Part shown: one piece after another, positions 1 through 7,203 of the stretch | How the letters are laid out: the number at the start of each line of letters is the position of its first letter | Numbering within the stretch: the stretch's first letter is position 1 | Assembly: GCA_035565355.1 (NCBI GenBank) | Contig: DATMSM010000109.1 | Coordinates: 1-12,217, forward strand | Length of the DNA: 12,217 nt | Direction: 5' to 3' | From: Ga0074130 sp035565355 | GTDB taxonomy: Bacteria > Pseudomonadota > Gammaproteobacteria > Burkholderiales > Rhodocyclaceae | The notes under the pieces: model-generated | Database searches by the model: none | Seen by the model: the letters and a program-made list of their open reading frames with translations, nothing else | What the model was told of the DNA's origin: nothing | Translations under genes and position numbers: made by a program

Positions 1-500
1 GCCCCGCTCGCTGCCACGCCGCTGGCAGCATCGCTGCCGGCCGGCTCGGACAGGCTGACGGCACGCCGCCCCAGTACCTTCTGCTGGGCACCGTAGAGCG
101 TGGCGCGCCCTTCGAGCAGCATGCGGCTGCGCTGAGCCGAATCGAAGACCTGGCTGAAGTCGTCCAGATCAAGGCGCAGGCGACAACCGGCACCCGCGCC
201 TTCGTGACCGGACATCAGGCTGCGTTGCAGGCGTATGCCCAGCAGCTCGGCAGGCTGGCCGCTCCAGCGGCTACCGGCATAGTGTTCACGCCGATTGCCA
301 TCGGCATAGGCGAGCCGATAGTGCATCGCCGTGCCGGCCAACCATGAACTCGGCACCACATCGAGACTGCGCAGCGCAGCCGTCGATTCGGCCTTGAATG
401 GCGGCAGATCGTAATAGGTGGTGTTGTGCTGCTGTCGGGGCGGCGCCAGCGAACAGGCCGTCAACAGAGCAAGCAGGGGCAGAAAACGGGACGGAGTCAT
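1..500 (-). CDS. ABC-type transport auxiliary lipoprotein (PqiC-like), 3' end cut by window edge
   Basis: About 166 codons are visible and the gene runs off the left edge. The N-terminus is a short signal peptide with a lipobox (Leu-Thr-Ala-Cys) placing the lipidated Cys at residue 16. A low-complexity Pro/Gln linker follows, then 'YYDLPPF', 'LDVVPSSWL' and 'MHYRLAYAD', the pattern of the PqiC/ABC-transport auxiliary lipoprotein family. In that family the lipoprotein sits at the outer membrane and contacts the periplasmic MCE protein. ATG at 500 is chosen because an AGAGGA ribosome site lies about 8 nt upstream and the preceding MCE gene stops 27 bp away. It is the last visible member of the permease-ATPase-MCE-lipoprotein set, probably translated from the same transcript. 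The family call rests on N-terminal pattern, lipobox and gene order. The C-terminus is unseen. Confidence 0.82.
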   Translation of the reverse strand, partial: MTPSRFLPLLALLTACSLAPPRQQHNTTYYDLPPFKAESTAALRSLDVVPSSWLAGTAMHYRLAYADGNRREHYAGSRWSGQPAELLGIRLQRSLMSGHEGAGAGCRLRLDLDDFSQVFDSAQRSRMLLEGRATLYGAQQKVLGRRAVSLSEPAGSDAASGVAASG

Positions 501-527
501 GCGGTCATCCTCTGAGCGGTAGCGTGA

Positions 528-1454
528 TCACGGCCGGGGCTGATCGAAGCCGGCTTCGCCGGGGCCAGGTCGGGCCGGCGGGCGGCCGAAGATCAGCGCC
601 TGCGGGTTGGCGTCCAGCGTTTCGAGCAGACGCGAGAGCTGGCGCGTGGTATCGGTCAGCTCCTTCATCAGGGCATTGGCGCGCGGCAGTGTCGCGTGCG
701 CCGACTCGCCGCTGCCGAGCAGGGTTTCGACGCGCCCGGACAGATGGTTGAGATTGCCGATCAGCGTCCGCGCTTCCGCGACCATGGGGCGCACTTCCTC
801 ACTGCCGGCCTCAAGATTGTCGAGCGTGCGGCTGAGGCGCTTGATGTTCTCCGACGACAAGGCCTGGCGCAGGCCGCTCATCACCTGGGGCAGTTCGCCC
901 AGGCCTTCGGAAGCGCGCGCGAGGTTCTCGATGCTGCGATTGAGGTTGGCGATATTCTTGTCGTCGAGCACCTTGTTGAGCTTCTCCACCAGTTCGTCTA
1001 TGCCCGCCACCACCTGGCCGGCATGATCGGCAAGCGCTTCAAAGCGGGTGCGGTGCAGCGCCAGCCGCGGCGGCTCGCCATCGGTCGAGGTCAGCGGCGT
1101 CATATCCGAGCCGTCATCCTCCAGTGCGATGAAGGTCAGGCCGGTGATGCCCTGCGAGGCCAGACTCGCCACCGTGCCGCGCGTAAGCTGGAAGTCCTGA
1201 TCCAGGCTGATGCGCACAATGATGAGGCGCGGGTTCTTGGGATCGACGCTGATGGCGACGACCTTGCCGGCGCGGATGCCGCGATAGCGCACTACCGCCT
1301 CGACATTGAGGCCGCCGACGCTCTGTCGCGTTTCCAGCAGGTAGTAGGCGCGCTCGTCGCGGTCCTGCTTGAACCACCAGACCGCCGCCGCCGTCGCCAG
1401 TCCGAAGATCAGGACAAACAGCCCGGCCGCCAGCGCATGTGATCGATTTTCCAT
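528..1454 (-). CDS. MCE/MlaD-family periplasmic lipid-transport protein
   Basis: A 308-aa protein with one N-terminal membrane anchor (about residues 8-28) followed by a single MCE domain (about 38-115, with 'SVGGLNVEAVVRYRGI', 'GKVVAISVD' and 'GITGLTFIAL'). A long helical region follows (about 135-280), and the tail 'PQALIFGR' plus 'PGPGEAGF' is typical of MCE proteins paired with PqiC-like lipoproteins. It is longer than E. coli MlaD (about 180 aa) because of the helical extension, which contains two visibly similar segments (about 161-185 and 197-221). MCE proteins form hexameric rings that pass lipid between the inner-membrane ABC complex and the outer membrane. The start is ATG with AGGG upstream, 15 bp after the ATPase stop. 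The substrate cannot be read from sequence. Phospholipid or another hydrophobe is inferred. Confidence 0.93.
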   Translation of the reverse strand: MENRSHALAAGLFVLIFGLATAAAVWWFKQDRDERAYYLLETRQSVGGLNVEAVVRYRGIRAGKVVAISVDPKNPRLIIVRISLDQDFQLTRGTVASLASQGITGLTFIALEDDGSDMTPLTSTDGEPPRLALHRTRFEALADHAGQVVAGIDELVEKLNKVLDDKNIANLNRSIENLARASEGLGELPQVMSGLRQALSSENIKRLSRTLDNLEAGSEEVRPMVAEARTLIGNLNHLSGRVETLLGSGESAHATLPRANALMKELTDTTRQLSRLLETLDANPQALIFGRPPARPGPGEAGFDQPRP

Positions 1455-1469
1455 GGCTCTACCCTGTCG

Positions 1470-2279
1470 CTATGCTTTTGTCGTTGCCAGCGCCCGCGCG
1501 CCGCGTTCCGAATGGAAGAAATTATGAATGAAGGGGTGCTCGACCTGCATGACTTCCTGCATGCTGCCGTAGGCGAGTATGCGCCGCTCGGCCAGCACCG
1601 CGACCTTGGTCGACAGTGCCGCCAGGGTATCCAGATCGTGGGTCACCAGCACCACGGTCAGGCAAAGTTCCTCGCGCAGGCTGCGAATCAGCCTGACAAA
1701 ACTGTCCGAGCGATCCGGGTCCAGGCCTGCGGTCGGCTCGTCGAGCAGCAGCAGCTCCGGCTCCAGCGACAGGGCGCGCGCCAGCGAGACGCGCTTGATC
1801 ATGCCGCCGGACAGCTCCGCCGGCATCAGGCTTGCGTGCTGCGGCAACAGCTCGACCATGTTCAGCTTGAGCATGACCAGATCATGGATCAGCGCCTCAT
1901 CGAGCAGCTTGAGCTCGCGCAGCGGGAAGGCGATGTTGTCGTACACATTGAGTGCGGAGAACAGGGCACCCTGTTGGAACAGCACGCCGAAACGGCGCCG
2001 GATGGCGCGCTCGCGCTGGATGCCGCCACCGAACAGCGGCTCGCCGAAGATGCGCACCTCGCCCTCGGTCGGCAGCAGCAGGCCGTTGATCTGGCGCAGC
2101 AGCGTGGTCTTGCCGCTGCCCGAGCCTCCGACCAGCGACACCACCTCGCCGCGCATGATCTCCAGATCGAGGTTGCGCAGCACCCAGTTCTGTCCGAAGC
2201 GCATGCCCAGATTGCGCACGGCAATCACCGGCACCGGATCGCCCTGCCCGTTTTGTGGCGTGGTAAGGGCGGCGCTCAT
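1470..2279 (-). CDS. MlaF-type ABC transporter ATP-binding protein
   Basis: A 269-aa single nucleotide-binding domain with every ABC ATPase motif intact: Walker A GGSGSGKT (51-58), Q-loop FQQ (101-103), signature LSGGM (156-160), Walker B LLLLD with catalytic Glu181, D-loop GLD (185-187) and H-loop His214. The 'LSGGMIKRVSLARAL' form is characteristic of the MlaF/Ttg2A/MKL subgroup serving MlaE permeases. It powers lipid movement through the adjacent permease at the cytoplasmic face of the inner membrane. Its ATG overlaps the permease stop in an ATGA tetranucleotide, suggesting translational coupling and equal stoichiometry. The MCE gene follows after 15 bp. Orthology to mlaF is close, but the set lacks an mlaC-type periplasmic shuttle in view, so I leave the symbol blank. 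Confidence 0.95.
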   Translation of the reverse strand: MSAALTTPQNGQGDPVPVIAVRNLGMRFGQNWVLRNLDLEIMRGEVVSLVGGSGSGKTTLLRQINGLLLPTEGEVRIFGEPLFGGGIQRERAIRRRFGVLFQQGALFSALNVYDNIAFPLRELKLLDEALIHDLVMLKLNMVELLPQHASLMPAELSGGMIKRVSLARALSLEPELLLLDEPTAGLDPDRSDSFVRLIRSLREELCLTVVLVTHDLDTLAALSTKVAVLAERRILAYGSMQEVMQVEHPFIHNFFHSERGARALATTKA

Positions 2280-3412
2280 ATCAGCCCCACATTGCGCGTG
2301 GCAATCGCGAATATCGCGTCAAGCAGGATCACCACGGTGATGGCGGTCACCACCGAGGAGGTCGTGTTGGACGACAGGCTTTCGGTGTTGGGCCGCACGC
2401 GCAGGCCGAAGTGGCAGGCCACCAGCGCCACCGCAAGGCCGAACACGACGCCCTTGGCAAGCGCAATCCAGACATTGCCGATCGGTACGACCTTGGGCAG
2501 GGTCTGGAAAAAGAAGGCCGCCGATATATCCAGCTGAATCTGCGCCGCGAGCATGCCGCCGACCAGCGCCGCCGCAGTGGTCCAAACCACCAGCATCGGC
2601 ATGGCCAGGGCCAGCGCCACCACCTTGGGAAAGACCAGACGCAGCGAACGCTGCACGCCCATGACATTGAGCGCATCGATTTCCTCGGTCACGCGCATCA
2701 CGCCGAGCTGTGCCGTCATGGCCGAACCCGTACGCCCGGCGATCAGGATGGCGACCAGCAAGGGCCCCAGCTCGCGGATGATGCCGAGCCCGAGAATATT
2801 GATGATGAAAACATCGGCCCCGAACTGGCGCAGCTGCAGCGAGGACAGGTAGGACAGGACGATGCCGATCAGCCAGCCGACCAGCGCCGTCACCGGCATG
2901 GCGCGTACCCCCGCCTTGAATAGATTGGCACTGATCTCGCGGCGCGGCAGCTCAGCCGGATAGCGGCAGAGATAGGCAAAGTTGAGCGCGAATTGCCCGA
3001 GCAGGGCGACAAAATCGATCAGGTGCGCCTTCAGGTCCAGCACCAGCGCGCCCGTGCGGCGCAGCCAGGCGAAGGTCGTCGTCTCCGTCGCCTCCTGTGC
3101 CGCTGCGTCGGTAGCGGCCAGGCGCGCGAAGATGCGCTGGTGTTCCGCCTGCAGTTGCACAGAGGCCGGCAGCTTGCGTCCCCAGGCCCGCCACAGCAGC
3201 ATGGCGCCGGTACTGTCGAAAGCGTCTATGCCGCTGCAGTCCCAGCGCATGTCGGCGCTCGCCGCCAGCGCGGCCAGTGCAATCTGCAAGGCATCGATCT
3301 CTTGGCCGACCACGGCCAGCGTCCAGGTGCCGCTCAGCCGGGCGACGACGGCCCCATCCTGCTCCGCGCGGGTCAGTCCGACACTGCGGGCAAGCGGGCC
3401 GGTCTGCGTCAT
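2276..3412 (-). CDS. MlaE-family ABC permease with N-terminal STAS (MlaB-like) domain
   Basis: A 378-aa fusion. Residues about 1-95 are a STAS domain (core 'DCSGIDAFDSTGAMLLWRAW'), equivalent to the separate MlaB subunit of E. coli. Residues about 125-378 are an MlaE permease with about five membrane segments and the family core 'ELGPLLVAILIAGRTGSAM' (214-232) followed by 'VTEEIDALNVMG' (241-252). It forms the inner-membrane channel of the MCE lipid transporter, and the STAS part probably stabilises or tunes the ATPase. ATG at 3412 is chosen because it overlaps the ppx stop as ATGA, the same junction type as with the ATPase downstream. An in-frame start 14 codons earlier (3454) would lie inside ppx and adds an uncharacteristic peptide. 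No periplasmic MlaC gene is seen nearby. Confidence 0.93.
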   Translation of the reverse strand: MTQTGPLARSVGLTRAEQDGAVVARLSGTWTLAVVGQEIDALQIALAALAASADMRWDCSGIDAFDSTGAMLLWRAWGRKLPASVQLQAEHQRIFARLAATDAAAQEATETTTFAWLRRTGALVLDLKAHLIDFVALLGQFALNFAYLCRYPAELPRREISANLFKAGVRAMPVTALVGWLIGIVLSYLSSLQLRQFGADVFIINILGLGIIRELGPLLVAILIAGRTGSAMTAQLGVMRVTEEIDALNVMGVQRSLRLVFPKVVALALAMPMLVVWTTAAALVGGMLAAQIQLDISAAFFFQTLPKVVPIGNVWIALAKGVVFGLAVALVACHFGLRVRPNTESLSSNTTSSVVTAITVVILLDAIFAIATRNVGLI

Positions 3413-4893
3413 ACCGTATCGCGGACCTTGAAGTTGATGCCCAGGCCGTTCCATTGCCGCGCCTCATCCTCCAGCACGGCAGCAGTCAGCGGCACCTCGC
3501 CCAGCCAGCCCGGCGGCACGCCGAGCAGATAACCCTTGGAGGTGGCGGCGGCTTCGAACGGCGGCAGCGGCTGATTGTCGCGCGCGCGATGCAGCACGAC
3601 GGCGGTACGCAGACAGAAGATCAGCAGCCACTCGACCGGATCGCGCGCCAGCGGCTGCAGGCGTTCCAGCTTGCCGCGATGGCCCAGCACCAGACGCGCG
3701 AGGCGTGCCTGGTCGCGCTTGGAGAAGCCGGGCATGTCGGCATTTTCAAGAATATAGGCGCTGTGCTTGTGATAACTCGAATGCGCAATCGAGATCCCCA
3801 GCTCATGCAGGCGCGCCGCCCATGACAGGAACAGCGCATCGTCGTTTTCCGGATCGTTCGCCGCCGGCATGATCTGGCGCAGCAGGGCCAGCGCCGTCGC
3901 CTCGACGCGCTTCGCCTGCACCTGGTCGACGCCGTAGCGGCGCGTGAAATGCTTGACCGTGGCCTCGCGCAGATCGTCGTGATGATTGCGCCCAAGCAGG
4001 TCATAGAGCACGCCCAGGCGCAAGGCGCCGTCGGAAAAGGTCATCTGCTCCAGCTCGAAAGCCTTGAACAGCGCCGACATGATGGCCAGACCGCCGGGCA
4101 GCACCGGCGTGCGGTCGCTGCGCATCCCTTCAAGACGCGCCTGGTTCACATTGCCGGCGCGGATCAGCGCCTCGGTCAGTCGCTCTATGCCCTTACGCGT
4201 GATGCCCTGCTCGGCAAAGCCATTCTCCTCCAGCAAGTCGACGATGGCGCGCGCCGTGCCCGAGGAACCGACCGCAGTTTCCCAGCCCGTCTCGCGGAAA
4301 TTCTGCACGATGGTCTGCAGCTCCTGGCCTGCGGCCAATTCGGCTTCGTGAAAGGACTTCTTGTCGATCTGACCGTCGGGGAAATAGCGCAGGCTGTAAC
4401 TGACGCAGCCCATATAGAGCGACTCCAGTTGCAGCGGCTTGAAATTCTTGCCGATGATGAACTCGGTGGAACCGCCGCCGATATCCACGATCAGCTGCTG
4501 CTGGCGCGGATTGGGCAGGGTATGCGCAACGCCAAGATAGATCAGGCGCGCTTCCTCGCGTCCGGCAATGACTTCGATGGGGAAACCCAGCGCCGCCTCG
4601 GCCTGGACCAGGAAGGAGGCGCCATTCTTGGCAACGCGCAAAGTATTGGTGGCCACCGCGCGCACCGCCTCGGGCCGGAAACCACGCAGGCGTTCGCCGA
4701 ACTTGGACAAGGCATTCAGCGCGCGCAACTGGGAAACGCCGTCGAGCTGCTTGTCCAGGCCCAGGCCGGCTCCCAGACGTACCGTTTCCTTGAGACCGTC
4801 CAGCTCATAAATCTGGTTGCCGCGTATCTGGCCGACCTGCAGCCGAAAACTGTTGGATCCCAAATCGACTGCTGCAATCAGCTCGTGTTCCAA
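3409..4893 (-). CDS. ppx: exopolyphosphatase (Ppx/GppA family)
   Basis: A 494-aa protein, close to the usual ~500 aa. It hydrolyses terminal phosphates from polyphosphate in the cytoplasm, opposing Ppk. The ASKHA-fold phosphate loops are clear: 'AAVDLGSNSFRL' (7-18) and 'IVDIGGGSTEFIIG' (135-148). 'AGREEARLIYLGVAHT' (110-125) carries the Glu pair matching the catalytic Glu region of E. coli Ppx. The C-terminal part is the HD-like domain (about 310-494, 'AARLHELGISIAHSSYHKHS'). The related GppA also cleaves pppGpp. Adjacency to ppk and the full-length C-terminal domain favour Ppx. The start is TTG: no ATG or GTG lies between it and the upstream in-frame stop at 4927-4929, and a GAGG lies 9 nt upstream. 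It stops within the permease start (ATGA). Confidence 0.94.
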   Translation of the reverse strand: MEHELIAAVDLGSNSFRLQVGQIRGNQIYELDGLKETVRLGAGLGLDKQLDGVSQLRALNALSKFGERLRGFRPEAVRAVATNTLRVAKNGASFLVQAEAALGFPIEVIAGREEARLIYLGVAHTLPNPRQQQLIVDIGGGSTEFIIGKNFKPLQLESLYMGCVSYSLRYFPDGQIDKKSFHEAELAAGQELQTIVQNFRETGWETAVGSSGTARAIVDLLEENGFAEQGITRKGIERLTEALIRAGNVNQARLEGMRSDRTPVLPGGLAIMSALFKAFELEQMTFSDGALRLGVLYDLLGRNHHDDLREATVKHFTRRYGVDQVQAKRVEATALALLRQIMPAANDPENDDALFLSWAARLHELGISIAHSSYHKHSAYILENADMPGFSKRDQARLARLVLGHRGKLERLQPLARDPVEWLLIFCLRTAVVLHRARDNQPLPPFEAAATSKGYLLGVPPGWLGEVPLTAAVLEDEARQWNGLGINFKVRDTV

Positions 4894-4902
4894 AATCCCA
4901 GA

Positions 4903-4906
4903 CCTC
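4903..4906 (-). promoter_or_regulatory. ribosome binding site supporting the ppx TTG start
   Basis: On the minus strand GAGG lies 9 nt before the TTG at 4893-4891. With the in-frame TAG at 4927-4929 and no ATG or GTG in between, this fixes TTG as the start. The next in-frame alternatives would cut into the conserved first phosphate loop. Confidence 0.6.
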
Positions 4907-4923
4907 GCGCGAAAAGTTCGTTG

Positions 4924-4929
4924 ATTCTA
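4924..4929 (-). promoter_or_regulatory. possible -10 element for the ppx-transporter transcript
   Basis: Minus-strand TAGAAT matches the sigma-70 -10 consensus at 5 of 6 positions and lies 30 nt upstream of the ppx start, giving a short leader that includes the GAGG. No good -35 is seen at 16-18 bp spacing, so the promoter is weak, activator-dependent or elsewhere. Confidence 0.3.
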
Positions 4930-5019
4930 GCATCAGCCCCCCGGCCTGCTGCAGCGCAACAGCGGACAGCACTGCCTGTACACCGATCCCCCTTCCCATG
5001 ACGACGGATGAACGGTAGG

Positions 5020-5048
5020 CTGTAACAAAGCTGCAATACAGCTGACAC
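5020..5048 (+). promoter_or_regulatory. putative Pho box: three PhoB-like half-sites upstream of ppk1
   Basis: Three direct 7-bp units recur at exactly 11-bp pitch: CTGTAAC (5020-5026), CTGCAAT (5031-5037) and CTGACAC (5042-5048), separated by the 4-bp spacers AAAG and ACAG. Each matches the PhoB half-site CTGTCAT at 5 of 7 positions. The first two units form an 18-bp box ending exactly 10 bp before the -10-like hexamer at 5048, as at E. coli phoA. PhoB control of polyphosphate kinase is known in several bacteria. Here it is inferred from pattern and spacing, with no other regulator excluded. Confidence 0.65.
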
Positions 5049-5053
5049 ATACT
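5048..5053 (+). promoter_or_regulatory. putative -10 hexamer of the ppk1 promoter
   Basis: CATACT matches TATAAT at 4 of 6 positions and sits 10 bp downstream of the 18-bp Pho box formed by units one and two. There is no recognisable -35, as expected where PhoB replaces -35 recognition. The start of transcription would fall near 5060, leaving a leader of about 23 nt. Confidence 0.45.
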
Positions 5054-5082
5054 CGCGTGTTGTTTCCATTCTGCGCCTTGCT

Positions 5083-7203
5083 ATGAACCAGCCCGCCCTT
5101 CCGCGTCAGGTCTCGCCCGGACGCTTCCTCAACCGGGAGCTGTCCTTTCTCGCCTTCAACAAGCGCGTTCTGGCGCAAGCGGCCGACCCCACGGTGCCGC
5201 TGCTGGAACGGCTCAAGTTCATCTGCATCGTCTCATCGAACATGGACGAGTTCTTTGAGATTCGCGTCGCCGGCATCAAGGAACAGTTGAAGCTGGGCAG
5301 CGCCCTGCCGGGCAATGACGGCCTGCTGCCGCTGGATGCCTTCCGCAGTCTGGGCCAGCAGGCGCATGCCATCATCGGCGCCCAATATGCGCTGCTCAAC
5401 GACGAGATCCTGCCGGCACTGGCCGCAGAAGGCATCGTCTTCCTGCGCCGCAATCAGTGGACCCCGGAACAGCAGGAGTGGATTCACACCTACTTCCAGA
5501 GCGAAGTGATGCCGCTGCTCACGCCGATCGGACTCGACCCATCCCACCCCTTCCCGCGCGTGCTCAACAAGAGCCTCAACTTCGCTGTCGAGCTGGATGG
5601 ACCCGATGCCTTCGGCCGCAGTTCCGGCGCCGCCATCGTGCAGGCACCGCGCGCGCTGCCGCGCGTGATCCAACTGCCCAAGGAACTCACGGGCGTGGAC
5701 TACGGTTTCGTTTTCCTATCCTCGGTTCTGCACCAGCATGTGGGCGAACTCTTCTCGGGCATGGACGTACTCGGCTGCTACCAGTTCCGCGTCACGCGCA
5801 ACTCGGACCTGTTCGTCGACGACGAAGAAATCAAGAACCTGCGTACTGCGCTGCAGGGCGAACTGCCGCAACGCCACTTTGGCGACGCCGTGCGTCTCGA
5901 GGTCGCCGACAACTGCTCGGCCATCATGGCCAACTTCCTGTTGCAGCAGTTCGGCCTCGGCCCCGACGATCTCTATCGCACGCCGGGCATCGTGAACCTG
6001 GTGCGTCTGATGTCGGTGCCCGACCTGATCGACCGCTCCGACCTCAAGTACCCGCCCTTCCAGCCGGCGCTGCCCAAGGTGCTGACCAAGCGCTTCGACA
6101 TCTTCGAGAGCATCCAGAAGCAGGATGTCCTGCTGCACCATCCGTTCCAGTCCTTCGCCCCGGTCATCCAGCTGCTTGAGCAGGCGGCCGACGACCCGCA
6201 GGTGGTGGCGATCAAGATGACGGTCTATCGCACCGGCACCGATTCTGTACTGATGGAGCACCTCCTGCGCGCCGCGCAGAAGGGCAAGGAAGTAACGGTG
6301 GTGGTCGAGCTGATGGCGCGCTTCGATGAGGAAGCCAACCTCAGCATCGCCGCGCGCCTGGAGGAAGTCGGCGCGCATGTCGTCTACGGCGTGGTCGGCT
6401 ACAAGACCCACGCCAAGATGCTGATGGTGCTGCGGCGCGAGCAGGAGAACAAGAAAGCCGTGTTCCGCCGCTACGTGCATCTCAGCAGCGGCAACTATCA
6501 TCCGCGCACCACGCGCTTCTATACCGACTTCGGCCTGCTCACCTGCAACCGCGAGATCGGCGACGACGTCAACGAAGTCTTCAAGCAGCTCACCGGGCTG
6601 GGCAAGGCGCACAAGTTGAAGCACCTGTGGCAGGCGCCCTTCACGCTGCATGCCAATATGATCGCCGCGATTCGCGCCGAAGCGGCCATCGCCCGCAGCG
6701 GCAAGAAGGCCAGGGTCATCGCCAAGATGAACTCCCTGCTCGAACGCCAAATCATCGAAGAACTTTACGAAGCCAGCAGCGCCGGCGTCGAGATCGACCT
6801 CATCGTGCGCGGCGTGTGCGCGCTGCGCCCCGGCGTGCCCGGCATGTCGGAGAACATCCGCGTGCGCTCGGTGGTCGGACGCTTTCTCGAACACCATCGC
6901 ATCTTCTATTTCCACGCCGACGGCGAAGAGAAGGTCTATCTTTCGTCGGCCGACTGGATGGAACGCAATTTCTTCCGCCGCATCGAGACCAGTTTTCCCG
7001 TGCTCGATCCGCGTCTCAAGCGACGTGTCATCAAGGAGGGTCTGCGCGTCTATCTGGCCGACAATGCTCAGGCCTGGGAGATGGACAGCGAAGGCGAATA
7101 CCACCTGCGCACCTCGCGCCGCGCGCGCCAATCGGCGCAGGAGATCTTGATGGCAGAGCTGGGCAGCGCGACGACACTGCCCGCTGTCGTGCGCGGCAGC
7201 TAG
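5083..7203 (+). CDS. ppk1: polyphosphate kinase 1
   Basis: A 706-aa protein, near the usual ~690 aa. It reversibly polymerises the gamma phosphate of ATP into polyphosphate. The N-terminal domain opens with 'RFLNRELSFLAFNKRVL' (14-30), the standard Ppk1 start, and 'SSNMDEFFEIRVAGIKEQ' (51-68). The phospholipase-D-like catalytic halves carry 'KTHAKM' with His443 (equivalent to the phosphorylated His435 of E. coli), 'HLSSGNYHPRTTRFYTDFG' with His466, and 'EHHRIFYF' (His604/605) with 'VYLSSADWMERN' in the last domain. All expected catalytic histidines are present. ATG at 5083 fits the family start, though no Shine-Dalgarno is visible in the 20 nt upstream. It is divergent from ppx, lies downstream of a likely Pho box, and ends tail-to-tail with the diguanylate cyclase gene. 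Confidence 0.97.
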   Translation: MNQPALPRQVSPGRFLNRELSFLAFNKRVLAQAADPTVPLLERLKFICIVSSNMDEFFEIRVAGIKEQLKLGSALPGNDGLLPLDAFRSLGQQAHAIIGAQYALLNDEILPALAAEGIVFLRRNQWTPEQQEWIHTYFQSEVMPLLTPIGLDPSHPFPRVLNKSLNFAVELDGPDAFGRSSGAAIVQAPRALPRVIQLPKELTGVDYGFVFLSSVLHQHVGELFSGMDVLGCYQFRVTRNSDLFVDDEEIKNLRTALQGELPQRHFGDAVRLEVADNCSAIMANFLLQQFGLGPDDLYRTPGIVNLVRLMSVPDLIDRSDLKYPPFQPALPKVLTKRFDIFESIQKQDVLLHHPFQSFAPVIQLLEQAADDPQVVAIKMTVYRTGTDSVLMEHLLRAAQKGKEVTVVVELMARFDEEANLSIAARLEEVGAHVVYGVVGYKTHAKMLMVLRREQENKKAVFRRYVHLSSGNYHPRTTRFYTDFGLLTCNREIGDDVNEVFKQLTGLGKAHKLKHLWQAPFTLHANMIAAIRAEAAIARSGKKARVIAKMNSLLERQIIEELYEASSAGVEIDLIVRGVCALRPGVPGMSENIRVRSVVGRFLEHHRIFYFHADGEEKVYLSSADWMERNFFRRIETSFPVLDPRLKRRVIKEGLRVYLADNAQAWEMDSEGEYHLRTSRRARQSAQEILMAELGSATTLPAVVRGS
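7200..7203. other. shared palindromic stop (CTAG) of convergent genes
   Basis: The TAG stop of ppk1 (7201-7203, plus) and the TAG stop of the diguanylate cyclase gene (7202-7200, minus) overlap in the palindrome CTAG. There is therefore no intergenic space and no room for a terminator between the two convergent genes. Any 3' end signal must lie inside coding sequence. Confidence 0.95.

Noticed and set aside
696..2537. Plus-strand open frames of 248 and 341 codons (696-1442 and 1512-2537)
   Set aside because: They lie antisense to the MCE, ATPase and permease genes, which carry clear family motifs. They look like codon-bias shadows.
3413..3454. Earlier start for the permease at 3454
   Set aside because: It would overlap ppx by 46 bp and add 14 uncharacteristic residues. 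The ATG at 3412 gives the ATGA junction also seen at the next gene.
5716..7131. A 471-codon open frame on the minus strand
   Set aside because: It is antisense to ppk1, with shadow-type composition and no recognisable motif. ppk1 has all its catalytic motifs across the same bases.
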